This document shows, piece by piece, positions 9,462 to 18,516 of a DNA stretch of 64,000 nt (positions within the stretch are counted from its first letter, which is position 1; every line of letters starts with the position of its first letter). The stretch comes from CAVSUB01 sp963816725 (GTDB taxonomy: Bacteria; Acidobacteriota; Vicinamibacteria; Vicinamibacterales; 2-12-FULL-66-21). The translations under genes and the position numbers were made by a program. The stretch lies in contig CAWFMC010000026.1 of assembly GCA_963816725.1 (NCBI GenBank), forward strand, positions 62,001 to 126,000, given 5' to 3'. Below the pieces are notes generated by a model. It made no database searches and was not told where the DNA came from. It worked only from the letters and a program-made list of their open reading frames with translations.

Positions 9462-10486
9462 GCCTGCCACCGATCAGCCCGGTGGTCAGCGTGGTGATGC
9501 CGGTCCACAACGCGGAACGGTTTCTCGCTGCCGCAGTTGACAGCATCCTGGCGCAGACATTCACCGACTTCGAATTGATCGCCGTTGACGACGGTTCCGC
9601 CGATCGTTCGCTCGAGATTCTGCAGTCCTACGCCGCGCGCGATCCCCGTGTCGTCGTCGCGCAGCACGCGTCCAATCAGGGCGCGGCGGCTGCCCGCAAT
9701 CACGGCTGCCGAATGGCCCGGGGCCGGTATATCGCCGTGATGGACGCGGACGATGTGAGCCTGCCGGTTCGCCTGGCACGGCAAGTCGCCGCCCTCGACG
9801 CGGACCCGTCACTGGCCGGGGTCGGCAGCTGGGTCCGGCAGGTTGACGAGGCGGGGACGATGGGCGCCACACATACGTATCCTGAGGAGCCTGATCTGGT
9901 CGCGTGGTCGATGGTGTTCTTCAACAGCATCGCGCATCCGACGCTGTTGATCAGGCGGGACGCATTGCCGCAACCCGAGCCCTACGCGTCGCGGGTGATC
10001 GAAGACTACGCCCTGCTGATTCCGCTGACCATCGCGCACCGCATCAGGAATCTTCCGGAGGTCCTGCTGCTCTACCGAGTGTGGCGCGGCAACACCACGC
10101 ATCAGCCGGGTAAGGATGCGGAAGCCGATCGCGTGCTGCAGTCGGCGTTGAGGGCGCTCGGGCTGTCGGTTCCGGAGAGCTATGTGTCCGCACTGCGCGG
10201 CCTGTCAGTCGATCGGTATCTGGATGATCCCGAACAGCTCGCGCAGCTGGCCGCGACAGTCCTCGAGGTGCGGCAGGTCTACGTCGAGCGCCTTCGCCAG
10301 GCCCGGGAGATCGACACTCGCAGTATCGATAACGATGCCGCGGTCCGGCTGTGGATGGTGTCGGCCCTGGCCGCCCGCCGTGGCGGGCTGACAACCGCCG
10401 CTGCGGTCGCCCTGAAGGCGTTGCGGCTGCGACCGCTGGCCGTGGTGGCGTTCGTCCGTCGGGTGCTTCGTCATGCGGCGCGGTGA
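9458..10486 (+). CDS. GT2-family glycosyltransferase
   Basis: A 342-residue inverting GT-A glycosyltransferase. The N-terminal nucleotide-binding strand VVSVVMPVHNAE, the DDGS motif at about residue 45 and the metal-binding DADD near residue 96 are all present. No transmembrane segment is obvious, so it should act at the cytoplasmic face. The GTG start overlaps the methyltransferase stop by four bases (GTGA), which argues for coupled translation. The donor and acceptor sugars cannot be read from the sequence. Confidence 0.88.
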   Translation: MSLPPISPVVSVVMPVHNAERFLAAAVDSILAQTFTDFELIAVDDGSADRSLEILQSYAARDPRVVVAQHASNQGAAAARNHGCRMARGRYIAVMDADDVSLPVRLARQVAALDADPSLAGVGSWVRQVDEAGTMGATHTYPEEPDLVAWSMVFFNSIAHPTLLIRRDALPQPEPYASRVIEDYALLIPLTIAHRIRNLPEVLLLYRVWRGNTTHQPGKDAEADRVLQSALRALGLSVPESYVSALRGLSVDRYLDDPEQLAQLAATVLEVRQVYVERLRQAREIDTRSIDNDAAVRLWMVSALAARRGGLTTAAAVALKALRLRPLAVVAFVRRVLRHAAR

Positions 10487-10507
10487 GCTCGCGGACAGGA
10501 GATCAGC

Positions 10508-11392
10508 GTGATTCACGTGGTGCTCGCGAGCGACCGCAATCTGGTGCGTCAGGCGGGCATTGCCGCCTTGAGCGCCCGGCGGCAGACTGCCGCGCCGCTC
10601 AGGGTGACGTTTCTGACCCCGGCGCAGGACGCGAGTTCCGGACTCTGGGACACGGTGACGAGAGCACTGGCAGCCGAGCGCACCGAGTGCGAGGTCAGGC
10701 CGGTACAGATCGCTCTCCCCGAATTGCAACTGGCCGCGCATCTCACGCCGGTAACCTACTATCGACTTCTCCTTCCGCGTCTGCTGCCGGAACGTGACGA
10801 ACGGGTCATCTATCTCGACTGCGACGTCCTCGTGAACACCGATCTTGGAGAGCTATGGGCGCATGAACTCGGGGATCGATCCCTCGCCGGTGTTCCCGAT
10901 CCGAAGTTCCAGGAATGGACGCGTCTTGGTATCGACCCGTCCGACGGCTATTTCAACGCCGGCGTCCTGTTGCTCGACCTGGCGTCGATTCGGCGGGAAC
11001 GATTGTTCGAGGCGGCCTTGCGTTTTTCGCAAGAGCATCCGGAGGCGCTGACCTGGTCGGACCAGTGCGCGCTCAACAAGGTCTTCACCAAACGCTGGTC
11101 GCCGCTCGACAAGCGGTGGAACTACCAGCACGCCGCGATGGTGCAGGACGCCAGCGAGTCGGGTCTGGCCCGGGCGGTCGAGATCGCCTCCACGTCGGTT
11201 GTGCACTTCAACAACTACAACCGGCCGTGGCTTCCCGAATCCTGGCATCCGCTCCAGCGGCGATACTTCGCCGTAGTTGCTTCCAGGCCGGAGCTGGATC
11301 CGCGAGTGTCGCCGACCTTGAGCCAGCGGGTCACCAGGCTCAAGCGGATGGTGAAGTGGAGGGTCGATCGGCTGCGCCGAGCGTCACCGTAG
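10508..11392 (+). CDS. GT8-family glycosyltransferase
   Basis: A 294-residue retaining GT8 (glycogenin/LPS galactosyltransferase-like) enzyme. It starts IHVVLASDRNLVRQAGIA, carries the metal-binding DxD as YLDCDVLVN near residue 100, and has GYFNAGVLLLDL followed by WSDQCALNKVF, both typical of the family. It would transfer a hexose from a nucleotide sugar. An AGGAG at 10497-10501 lies 6 bases before the GTG start. It is the last plus-strand gene before a minus-strand methyltransferase, with 22 bases between the convergent ends. Confidence 0.87.
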   Translation: MIHVVLASDRNLVRQAGIAALSARRQTAAPLRVTFLTPAQDASSGLWDTVTRALAAERTECEVRPVQIALPELQLAAHLTPVTYYRLLLPRLLPERDERVIYLDCDVLVNTDLGELWAHELGDRSLAGVPDPKFQEWTRLGIDPSDGYFNAGVLLLDLASIRRERLFEAALRFSQEHPEALTWSDQCALNKVFTKRWSPLDKRWNYQHAAMVQDASESGLARAVEIASTSVVHFNNYNRPWLPESWHPLQRRYFAVVASRPELDPRVSPTLSQRVTRLKRMVKWRVDRLRRASP

Positions 11393-11414
11393 TGCGGCGC
11401 GTGCGAGCGGTCGC

Positions 11415-12122
11415 TCAGCGGCGGGCAACCACCACGAAGTTCAGCGTCGCGACAGGATCGGCGTCCAGCCGGTCCAACGCTCCGAACAGCAGGTTGACCA
11501 GCCATTTCGCCCGGAGCAGCGAGTAGGCGCCGCCGACCAACAGGCGTCGCCGTCGCCCGCGCATCTCGAACGACGAGCGCCAGCTGTTGAGCAGCATCTG
11601 GCCAACCAGCGCCCACTTCCCGCCGTTGGCCCGCATCGCCACCACCTCGAATCCGGCCTCGTCGAGCAAGTACTGGAGACCGAACTTCGTGAATCGGAAA
11701 AAATCGTACGGCTCCTCGTGGTGCTCCCAGCACATCGGCGCGGACAGGATCAGGTAACCGCCTGGCTTCAATACCCGATGCGCCTCGGCCAGCAGACGGC
11801 GATGATCGCTGACGTGCTCGATCACCTGGGTGCTGAAGACGGTGTCGTGGCTTTGATCACGCAGCGGGATGTGCGTCGCGGCGCAGATCAGATCGACGGC
11901 CCGGCGGTCGGACTGCGCAATGTCGCAGCCGAGGTAATGGGAAACACGGGCCTGGAAGAACTCGACGTACGGCTTGTTGCCGCAGCCGATGTCGAGCAGT
12001 TTGCCGGAGGCGTAAGTGTCGGCCGCCCATCTGAGATCGGCGAACAGTGACCGGTACACCAGGTAGTACGGATCGTTCAGGCTCGTGTGCGTACGATCCA
12101 GTCGTTCCAAAGCGGCGCGCAT
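11415..12122 (-). CDS. class I SAM-dependent methyltransferase
   Basis: A 235-residue methyltransferase. Motif I is LLDIGCGNKPY (about residues 41-51). FSTQVIEHVSDHRRLLAEAHRVLKPGGYL covers the later motifs. A following CWEHHEEPYDFFRFTKFGL stretch is common in methyltransferases of polysaccharide clusters. It sits alone on the minus strand inside an otherwise plus-strand block, facing away from the next methyltransferase at 12230. Likely a sugar or glycan methylase; the substrate is not determinable. Confidence 0.82.
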   Translation of the reverse strand: MRAALERLDRTHTSLNDPYYLVYRSLFADLRWAADTYASGKLLDIGCGNKPYVEFFQARVSHYLGCDIAQSDRRAVDLICAATHIPLRDQSHDTVFSTQVIEHVSDHRRLLAEAHRVLKPGGYLILSAPMCWEHHEEPYDFFRFTKFGLQYLLDEAGFEVVAMRANGGKWALVGQMLLNSWRSSFEMRGRRRRLLVGGAYSLLRAKWLVNLLFGALDRLDADPVATLNFVVVARR

Positions 12123-12218
12123 CTGATTCCCACCCGCGAAGGCCGATCGAGCATGCGAAGCCTTGGCGGTGCGCCGGTCTCTGCGGCGCAGCCCCCGCGG
12201 GTCCGTGGTGGCGCGTTG

Positions 12219-12224
12219 TATACT
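12219..12224 (+). promoter_or_regulatory. candidate -10 element (TATACT) for a leaderless transcript
   Basis: TATACT ends 5 bases before the ATG at 12230, so initiation at the usual distance would place the first transcribed base at or next to the start codon. No Shine-Dalgarno sequence is visible. The same spacing is seen upstream of several other genes in the window. Confidence 0.45.
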
Positions 12225-12229
12225 GCGCC

Positions 12230-13024
12230 ATGCCGAAGGCGTACGAGCGCCAATTCTATCAGGCGATCGGTGAGGGAGCGAGGCGGTCCGCAGGCGAGAT
12301 GCTCGGCGTCGTGCTCGAGTACATCCAGCCGCGGTCCGTCGTCGACGTCGGCTGCGGAACAGGGGCGTGGCTGGCGTCCTTCGGCGCCACAGGTACGGAA
12401 ACGTTACTCGGGCTGGACGGGCCGTGGGTCGACCTGGACCTGCTGGAGATCCCGCGGGAGTCGTTCCGGATCACGGATCTGACACAACCCGTGTCGCTCG
12501 ATCGTCAGTTCGATCTGGTCGTCTCGCTCGAAGTAGCGGAACACCTGCCCCCCTCCGCGGCGGACACGTTCGTCGAGACCCTCACGTCGCTGGGATCGGT
12601 CGTGCTGTTCTCGGCGGCGATTCCGTATCAGGGCGGCACACGCCACCTGAACGAACGTTGGCCCAGTTATTGGTTCCCGATGTTTGCGGCCCGCGGTTTT
12701 CGCGCGGTCGACTGCCTCAGGTCGCGGCTGTGGCGGAACACGGCACTCGAGTTTTGCTACTCTCAAAACAGCTATTTTCTGGTCAGGACCAGCGAACTCA
12801 CCCGATGGCCGGCTCTCGCCGAAGCCGCCCGGCACCTGCCTGCCGAGCCCCTCGATCTGGTGCATCCTCGCCTCTTCCTCCAGTCAACCGCCTTTGCCAA
12901 GCCGTCGGCCGAACTGTTCCAAGGCTGGCTCGGCTCCCTCCGGGATCGATGGGTCAAGCCCGGCGGGCGACGGACGGCGCGAGAACGAGCACGCGCGGCC
13001 CGCTGGCCGGTGCGGGCGGATTAA
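12230..13024 (+). CDS. class I SAM-dependent methyltransferase
   Basis: A 264-residue methyltransferase with motif I VVDVGCGTGAWLASF (about residues 36-50) and FDLVVSLEVAEHLPPSAAD, a form frequently found beside glycosyltransferases. The C-terminal ~60 residues are basic and proline-rich and look unstructured. ATG 12230 is chosen because a TATACT box ends 5 bases before it; the frame is open further upstream but contains no sign of coding there. Likely modifies a sugar or nucleotide-sugar intermediate. Confidence 0.8.
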   Translation: MPKAYERQFYQAIGEGARRSAGEMLGVVLEYIQPRSVVDVGCGTGAWLASFGATGTETLLGLDGPWVDLDLLEIPRESFRITDLTQPVSLDRQFDLVVSLEVAEHLPPSAADTFVETLTSLGSVVLFSAAIPYQGGTRHLNERWPSYWFPMFAARGFRAVDCLRSRLWRNTALEFCYSQNSYFLVRTSELTRWPALAEAARHLPAEPLDLVHPRLFLQSTAFAKPSAELFQGWLGSLRDRWVKPGGRRTARERARAARWPVRAD

Positions 13025-13174
13025 CATTCTCCTCAGGCTGGACTCCGGCCTTTGCGGCGGGTCGCTCACGTGACGCGAGGGCCGGCGACCGGACCGCCCG
13101 GTCGATACAACCCTGTGTGCGCGACCAGGCGCGGAACTGCCGAACAGTCCGCGCGCGTCGCGACCAAGCCTGAC

Positions 13175-14287
13175 ATGCGAACCAGCAACACGGCCGTTGC
13201 CACAGCGGCTGTCCTCCCCACCCCGTCCCGCGACCTGCCGTCTGCGGTCAAGCACCGGCGATATGCCAGTCTGGACCTGCTGCGCGCCCTGGCCATCGTC
13301 CTGGTCGTGCACTGCCACTCGGCGAGCGGGTTCGCAGAACCACCACTCTCCACGGTGCTCAAGCTCGGTGGCAAGGGTGTCGAGCTGTTCTTCGTCTTGA
13401 GTGGCTGGCTACTCGGCCGTCAGCTGGTGCTGGAACTGGAACGAACCGGCAAAATCGAACTGCTGCGCTTCTGGGCCCGGCGATGGATGCGTACGCTGCC
13501 GGCGTATTACGGCGTGCTCGTGATCATCTCGGTGTACATCCTGGCCCGCAACGGTCAACCACTCAGGCCGGAGTATCTGTTCTTCGGCCAGACGTATCTG
13601 GCCGGCATGCCGTACTTCGGCATCAGCTGGTCGCTGTGCGTCGAGGAGCATTTCTACTTGCTCGTGGCCCCGACCATTCTGCTCTTCTGGCGGCGGCCCG
13701 GCCTGCGATGGCTGATTCCGCTGCTCATGATCGTGCCGACGGTCTGTCGCGTCTACGGGTGGTACGGCGCGGAGTATCAGACGCACGTCTGGTACGACGC
13801 GTGCGCCATGGGTGTCCTGCTGGCTGCCGCTTCGGTGAAGTATCGCAAGCAGTGGGACCGGTTGCGGCCGCTCGCCGCGTGGGTCGCTGCCGCGACGATC
13901 CTCATTGTCGTGCGCGACGTGGCATTCGCCTGGAGACCCGAGTGGCGCCCGGCAGGCGGCCCACTCGCCCCGGATCCGGGCATCCTCGTCTACGCGCTAG
14001 TTTTCGCAGTGTGGGTATGGTTCGCGGCGGTGCATCCGAATTGGATCGCCGGCCGGATTCCCGGAGTCCGGTATCTCGCTGAACGCTCCTACGCGATCTA
14101 CCTGCTCCACCTGGAGGTGATCACAGCGATCCGACATCTGCCGCCGATGCCGTTCGTCGTGACACTCGGACTGGTGTGGATCGGGAGCATCGCCGTAGCC
14201 GAAGTGCTCTTCAGGATGGTCGAGCGGCCGGGCATGGAGCTGAGGGACCGGTTCGCCTCTACGCGGTCGACTTCACCAGGAATCTGA
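13175..14287 (+). CDS. acyltransferase 3 family (OafA/YrhL-like) membrane protein
   Basis: A 370-residue integral membrane O-acyltransferase. The N-terminus after a ~25-residue lead reads YASLDLLRALAIVLVVHCHS, containing the family's catalytic-type His. GVELFFVLSGWLLGRQ and RRWMRTLPAYY follow, then about ten hydrophobic helices. It would move acetyl or another acyl group across the inner membrane onto polysaccharide. ATG 13175 fits the usual family start; an upstream in-frame start at 13052 would add 41 residues lacking homology. The 150 bases before it show no distinct promoter. Confidence 0.85.
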   Translation: MRTSNTAVATAAVLPTPSRDLPSAVKHRRYASLDLLRALAIVLVVHCHSASGFAEPPLSTVLKLGGKGVELFFVLSGWLLGRQLVLELERTGKIELLRFWARRWMRTLPAYYGVLVIISVYILARNGQPLRPEYLFFGQTYLAGMPYFGISWSLCVEEHFYLLVAPTILLFWRRPGLRWLIPLLMIVPTVCRVYGWYGAEYQTHVWYDACAMGVLLAAASVKYRKQWDRLRPLAAWVAAATILIVVRDVAFAWRPEWRPAGGPLAPDPGILVYALVFAVWVWFAAVHPNWIAGRIPGVRYLAERSYAIYLLHLEVITAIRHLPPMPFVVTLGLVWIGSIAVAEVLFRMVERPGMELRDRFASTRSTSPGI

Positions 14288-14395
14288 CGCCCGAACACGC
14301 GATCCGTGAAGAGCGGTCGGCAGAAGGCTGAGGTCAGCGCTGTCCTGCGATAGCGGGTGATGCCTCACGACCGGGTCGTCTATCGAGAGGCGCCC

Positions 14396-14433
14396 GGCTC
14401 CGAACCCTCGCTTCGTCCGCGAGGTCCGGAGCC
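14396..14433. terminator. candidate bidirectional hairpin between convergent genes
   Basis: GGCTCCG...CCTCGC pairs imperfectly with GCGAGG...CGGAGCC across a short TTCGTCC loop, between the convergent ends of the acyltransferase gene (14287) and the Tat-signal protein gene (14478). There is no T-run, so intrinsic termination is only suggested. Confidence 0.45.
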
Positions 14434-14477
14434 GCAGAGACAGGGCGGGGGTCAGAGATCAGGATCTGAGGAGCAAC

Positions 14478-15956
14478 TTATCTGACCGAAAAGACGCCGA
14501 TCGCCGCGCGTTTCTTGGGTGGCGCCGTGACCGCATCAACCTCGCGAAGCACCACGTAGATCCGACGGGTGACCGGATCGAACGCGGAGCCCCCAAAGAA
14601 CCCCGGCATGATGCGGGTGTTCGCCGGCGGCAGTTTCGGCCCCCATTCGAACTCGCTCGTCGCCACGCGGGACCACAGCGAGGCGCTGCCGCGCGCGGTG
14701 TCGATCAGGTGAGCGGGGTTATAGATCCACCCTTTCGCCACGCGGTAATGTGTGCCGGGTCCCGTGGCGTTCCAATACGGGTCATCCTGGTTGTGGCAGC
14801 ACGCCTGAATCGCGCCCGACGAGCTCGTGTTGTGATAGGCCGCGCCATACCACTGGTGCGTGAGGCCATCGGGGTCACCAGGCGCGGTGTAACCCTCGGG
14901 CGTGCCGACCAGCTGCCCGAAGTACAAGAGACCGTGCTTGTCCGGCAGATCGATCCAGACGACGCTGGACATCGTGTCGTCCGAGTTCGACGCGGGCCGC
15001 GGCCCTCCGAAGAGCGGGATGCCACGCTCGAGAGTGCCGCCGCCGCGGCAATCGTACGGCGTGGTCCAGCCGCACGCCTTGTATCGCGTGTCCCGACTCT
15101 GACGGTGGTCGAGATCGTGAAAAATCAGCCCGGTGTTGGCGACGGTCCAGTGCGTGTCGGTCGTGATGACGTCGGCCGGTGTCGTCGCCGGATTCGGCAG
15201 GGCCATCGCCGACAGGTTCGCGCCCCACGGCGAGTCAGCGCTGCCTGACGCAATCCCGGACATGATGGCCGTGTTCCTGTTCCCGGTGTAGGAGGCCGCG
15301 AAGCTGTCAGGGATCGCGCAGAACGCCCCGCGCGTACGCTGGCTCGACCACTCGGTCCGCCACGGGCCATAGAAACCAGCCGTGCCGCTCGAGTCGTTGA
15401 GAATGGCACACCCGAGCGTCGGATGCTTCTGGACGGGCACGTAAATGTCGCCGTACGACCACCACAGCGCGTTCCTGGACTGATCCCAAAACAGTCCACC
15501 CACCTGAGCGCCCATGGACCCGCCGGTCAGCAGCTTGTCAGGCCCCAGTGCCCCCCACGAGCGCACCAGCTTTGCTTGTGGCGCGGTCGCTACCGCGGCG
15601 CCGGGCGAGTCCGGGAGCGCGTACTCCAACAGCGGATAGTTGTCGGGAACATTGCCGGCCGTGAACGCACGCAACTCGTTGCCGACGCGCCGCAATGCGA
15701 GCTGACCGTACGAGTACCACAGGTCTTGTTCGGCGGAGAATCGGATGTAGCCCTGAAACGAAATGTCGTTCTGCGTCAAGACGGCCTTCGTCCCAATCGG
15801 GCTGTCCCCCGCCAGGACTCGCACGTTCGCCGGTGGCCGCGGCGACTGCGCGGCTGCCGCTGCCGTCGACAGCGCGAGCGGCGCCGCCGCTCCCATTCGA
15901 GCCATGGCGGCCAGCAGGTCGCGCCGTGACATTTCCTTCCCGTCGTGAAAGCTCAT
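14478..15956 (-). CDS. Tat-exported protein of unknown function
   Basis: A 492-residue protein. It begins with a twin-arginine signal (SRRDLLAAMARMGAAAPLAL at about residues 10-29) ending near AAAAAQS, so it should be folded before export to the periplasm. The mature part is rich in aromatic and glycine residues with repeated W/Y-G strands, for example LWYSYGQLAL and ALWWSYGDIYVPV, suggesting a beta-propeller-like fold. Several Cys occur, including a CC pair near residue 398. I do not recognise a family. A GAGG lies five bases before the ATG. It sits at the far end of the polysaccharide region but is separated from it by 250 bases. Confidence 0.7.
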   Translation of the reverse strand: MSFHDGKEMSRRDLLAAMARMGAAAPLALSTAAAAAQSPRPPANVRVLAGDSPIGTKAVLTQNDISFQGYIRFSAEQDLWYSYGQLALRRVGNELRAFTAGNVPDNYPLLEYALPDSPGAAVATAPQAKLVRSWGALGPDKLLTGGSMGAQVGGLFWDQSRNALWWSYGDIYVPVQKHPTLGCAILNDSSGTAGFYGPWRTEWSSQRTRGAFCAIPDSFAASYTGNRNTAIMSGIASGSADSPWGANLSAMALPNPATTPADVITTDTHWTVANTGLIFHDLDHRQSRDTRYKACGWTTPYDCRGGGTLERGIPLFGGPRPASNSDDTMSSVVWIDLPDKHGLLYFGQLVGTPEGYTAPGDPDGLTHQWYGAAYHNTSSSGAIQACCHNQDDPYWNATGPGTHYRVAKGWIYNPAHLIDTARGSASLWSRVATSEFEWGPKLPPANTRIMPGFFGGSAFDPVTRRIYVVLREVDAVTAPPKKRAAIGVFSVR

Positions 15957-16206
15957 TGATCCTCACCTTTGACGCCGCACCGGCCAAACACGGAATTCGC
16001 TGTACGTTGCACCTCAGGCAAAGACCGAACCACCTGAGGAGAATGCGGTTTCCAGGCATGCATGGCGCAACGCGAGGCCCCGGCGCTCGCCAAAACTGTG
16101 GACTAGTGACGGTTTTGTAATCGGCTGGCCAGAGAATCGCTCGACGCGATGAATCCGAGGTCCGTCGCAGAGCGTCCGGGCAACCGAAACACGCGAATCG
16201 TATCAC
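15957..16206. other. 250-base intergenic stretch, end of the long minus-strand gene run
   Basis: No gene is supported here. It holds the 3' flank of the glycosyltransferase ending at 16207 and the 5' flank of the Tat-signal gene. CAAAAC and GTTTTG half-arms near 16090-16118 form only a weak dyad. No T-rich terminator was seen. Confidence 0.4.
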
Positions 16207-17340
16207 TCACAGTCGTGCGGCCAGCTCGAGATGTGCCTCGCGCAAGCGGGCAGCGGACGCAGCCCATGTAAATTCGTTACGGACCCGCCGCCGCCCGGCC
16301 TCTCCGAGCGAGCGCGCCAGCACTCGATCGACGAGCAGACGATGGAGGGCGCCCTCCAGCTCCGCGGGGTCCGTGCCATCGACCAGCAGCCCGGTCTCGT
16401 CCTCCAGAACCGCCTCCGGTACGCCGCCGGACCGGCCGCCGACTGTCGGCAACCCGGCCGCGGCAGCCTCGAGGAACACGATGCCGAACCCCTCGAAGTC
16501 CCCCTTCTCTACACGATTCGGGAGGACGAAGATGTCAGCCGCTGCGAAGTAGCCGGGCAGCAGGTCGTCCGGGACCTCGCCGACGAAGGTCACCCGCGCC
16601 GTGACCGCGAGCTCGCGAGCCATCGATTCGAGCCGCGGCCGCTCTTCCCCGTCACCAACGATGACATAGCGCAGAGTGGAGTGCCGCTTCAGCAAAGCGG
16701 GCAGGGCGCGCAGCACGAGATCATGCCCCTTGCGCCGCTGCAGGCGTCCAACCGATAACAAGACTTTGCCCTGATCGGTCCTGGGTTGCGCCCTCACCTC
16801 GAACCGCTCCGCGTCCACTCCGGGGTAGATGACGCGAATCTTCGAACCCTCCGCGCCCACGCTTTCGAGGACTGCACGCGTGTTCCTGGAGTTCGCCAGC
16901 AACAGACTGGCATGGCGATGAACCCGCCGCATCAACCACGTGTGCTCGCGCGACTGGAGAGCGGAGTTGATCTCCTCACCGTGGGTCCAGGCGGCGAACG
17001 GCAAGCCACGGGCAGTGAGCGTCGCGAGTGTCGCGGGAATGCCCTCGGGCAACATCCGGCCGCAGTGCACGACGGCCGGGGCGAGCGCGCGAACCACCCG
17101 GGTCAGGTTCCAGTGCTGACGCATCGCGGCGCGGTCAACGATGCCCCGGTGGCGCGGGTCGATCGCGACACCGGGAATATACGAGAATCCGGCGGGCATC
17201 TCCGGCCGCGAGTTGGTCAGCACCGTGACCGGCAGCCCGATCCTGCTGTACAGGTTCGCGAACAGGACTGCCGATCCACCCAGCGCCGGCGGAAACATGT
17301 CTGAGAGCAAAACGCACTTGGGAGTCACGGACTGCGCCAT
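16207..17340 (-). CDS. GT4-family glycosyltransferase
   Basis: A 377-residue retaining GT-B glycosyltransferase. The N-terminal domain begins CVLLSDMFPPALGGSAV. The C-terminal domain has LLSVGRLQRRKGHDLVLRAL, IVGDGEERPRL and EGFGIVFLEAAAAGLPTVGG, which is the E-x7-E nucleotide-binding region. It likely extends the repeat unit in the cytoplasm. ATG 17340 is used because it lies one base after the previous gene's stop; a GTG at 17361 would overlap that gene by 20 bases. This is the last gene of the long minus-strand run. Confidence 0.88.
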   Translation of the reverse strand: MAQSVTPKCVLLSDMFPPALGGSAVLFANLYSRIGLPVTVLTNSRPEMPAGFSYIPGVAIDPRHRGIVDRAAMRQHWNLTRVVRALAPAVVHCGRMLPEGIPATLATLTARGLPFAAWTHGEEINSALQSREHTWLMRRVHRHASLLLANSRNTRAVLESVGAEGSKIRVIYPGVDAERFEVRAQPRTDQGKVLLSVGRLQRRKGHDLVLRALPALLKRHSTLRYVIVGDGEERPRLESMARELAVTARVTFVGEVPDDLLPGYFAAADIFVLPNRVEKGDFEGFGIVFLEAAAAGLPTVGGRSGGVPEAVLEDETGLLVDGTDPAELEGALHRLLVDRVLARSLGEAGRRRVRNEFTWAASAARLREAHLELAARL

Positions 17341-17341
17341 C

Positions 17342-18421
17342 TCAGACCCGCCTCTCACCACGGGCCGGCGAGCTCAGATCGCGCGCCCGCTCCGCCGCCG
17401 AGTCGTCCGGGCTCGGGCTGCGCATCGATTGCCAGATCGATCGCAGCACGATCAGCGGCGTCGCGACGGCACTCGCAAGCGGCCGGGGAAGACCTGCGAT
17501 CCGGGCCTTCAGACGGACGCGCCACTCCTGAGGAGGGCCCGCCCGCAGCAACTCGAAGACGCGCTGCACTTCAGCGAACTCCCGACGATCGAAGGACAGG
17601 TCGAGGGCGTTCTTGCGTCGCGCGCGTACGCTCGCGTGAGCAGCCCGGCGCACCGCGTCCGGCCACGCCCGGGTCGCAAGGGCGTATTCGAGTACGCGGC
17701 TGTCGCCAAGTTGCATCTTGACCACGTCAGCCGAGAAATTGCCGGCGTGCTTGCGGATGCCCGCCAGCGGCCGCGACACGACGCCGAAGGGCGTGTGTTC
17801 CGCCAGCCGTAGGACCGTGGCGAAGTCAGAGCCGAGCGTCCGCCCGACGCCCTCGTCCCAGCCACCAGCGGCCGTGAAGAACTCCCGTTGCACGACGATG
17901 CAGGAGGCGAAGAACGGCTGGAAGTGGATGACCCGTTCCACGATGGGATGTTCGAACACCCCATACCCCTCCGACAGCGGAATCAGGCCGTCCCAGAACC
18001 CCGCCGGCGCCGTCTCGAATTTGGTCACCGTCGACCAGACGCTATCTCTAACAGTGCTGAAATCGCAGTACGCAACCTTGGCCTCCGGCCTGAGCTCCCA
18101 CAGCCGAATCATCGCCTCGAGAAAGTTGGGCCTCCAGAGATCATCGCTGTCGCAGAACGCGACCAGGTCTCCTGTCGCGCTGCGCACGCCGACATTCCTC
18201 GCCACCAGATCACCGGAGTTGGTGATGCGCACGTAACGGCACACGGCGCCAAATCGACTCACCACATCGCTCGTGTCGTCAGTCGAGCCGTCGTCAACGA
18301 CGATCACTTCATGAGGCGGGACGGACTGTGTCGTGATGGCGGTCAGTGTCTCGGCGAGCAGCCGGGCGCGGTTGAAGGTCGGCACGACGACGCTGACGGT
18401 GGGCACCCCTGAGACTCGCAT
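17342..18421 (-). CDS. GT2-family glycosyltransferase
   Basis: A 359-residue GT-A enzyme: VSVVVPTFNRARLLAETL near the start, DDGSTDDT at about residue 42, and CDSDDLWRPNFL with the metal-binding DSDD near residue 91. GWDEGVGRTLGSDF near residue 195 supplies the usual acidic catalytic base region. The last ~80 residues are basic with no clear membrane helix. It is followed after one base by a GT4 gene and preceded by a 95-base gap. Confidence 0.87.
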   Translation of the reverse strand: MRVSGVPTVSVVVPTFNRARLLAETLTAITTQSVPPHEVIVVDDGSTDDTSDVVSRFGAVCRYVRITNSGDLVARNVGVRSATGDLVAFCDSDDLWRPNFLEAMIRLWELRPEAKVAYCDFSTVRDSVWSTVTKFETAPAGFWDGLIPLSEGYGVFEHPIVERVIHFQPFFASCIVVQREFFTAAGGWDEGVGRTLGSDFATVLRLAEHTPFGVVSRPLAGIRKHAGNFSADVVKMQLGDSRVLEYALATRAWPDAVRRAAHASVRARRKNALDLSFDRREFAEVQRVFELLRAGPPQEWRVRLKARIAGLPRPLASAVATPLIVLRSIWQSMRSPSPDDSAAERARDLSSPARGERRV

Positions 18422-18516
18422 GCGACTACGTGCTCACGCCTGCGGCGCTGGATGCCAGCGTGCAACAACGGCACCCGCCGCGGTCTCACGTGCCGTCGGG
18501 CAGACCAGGAGGGGCT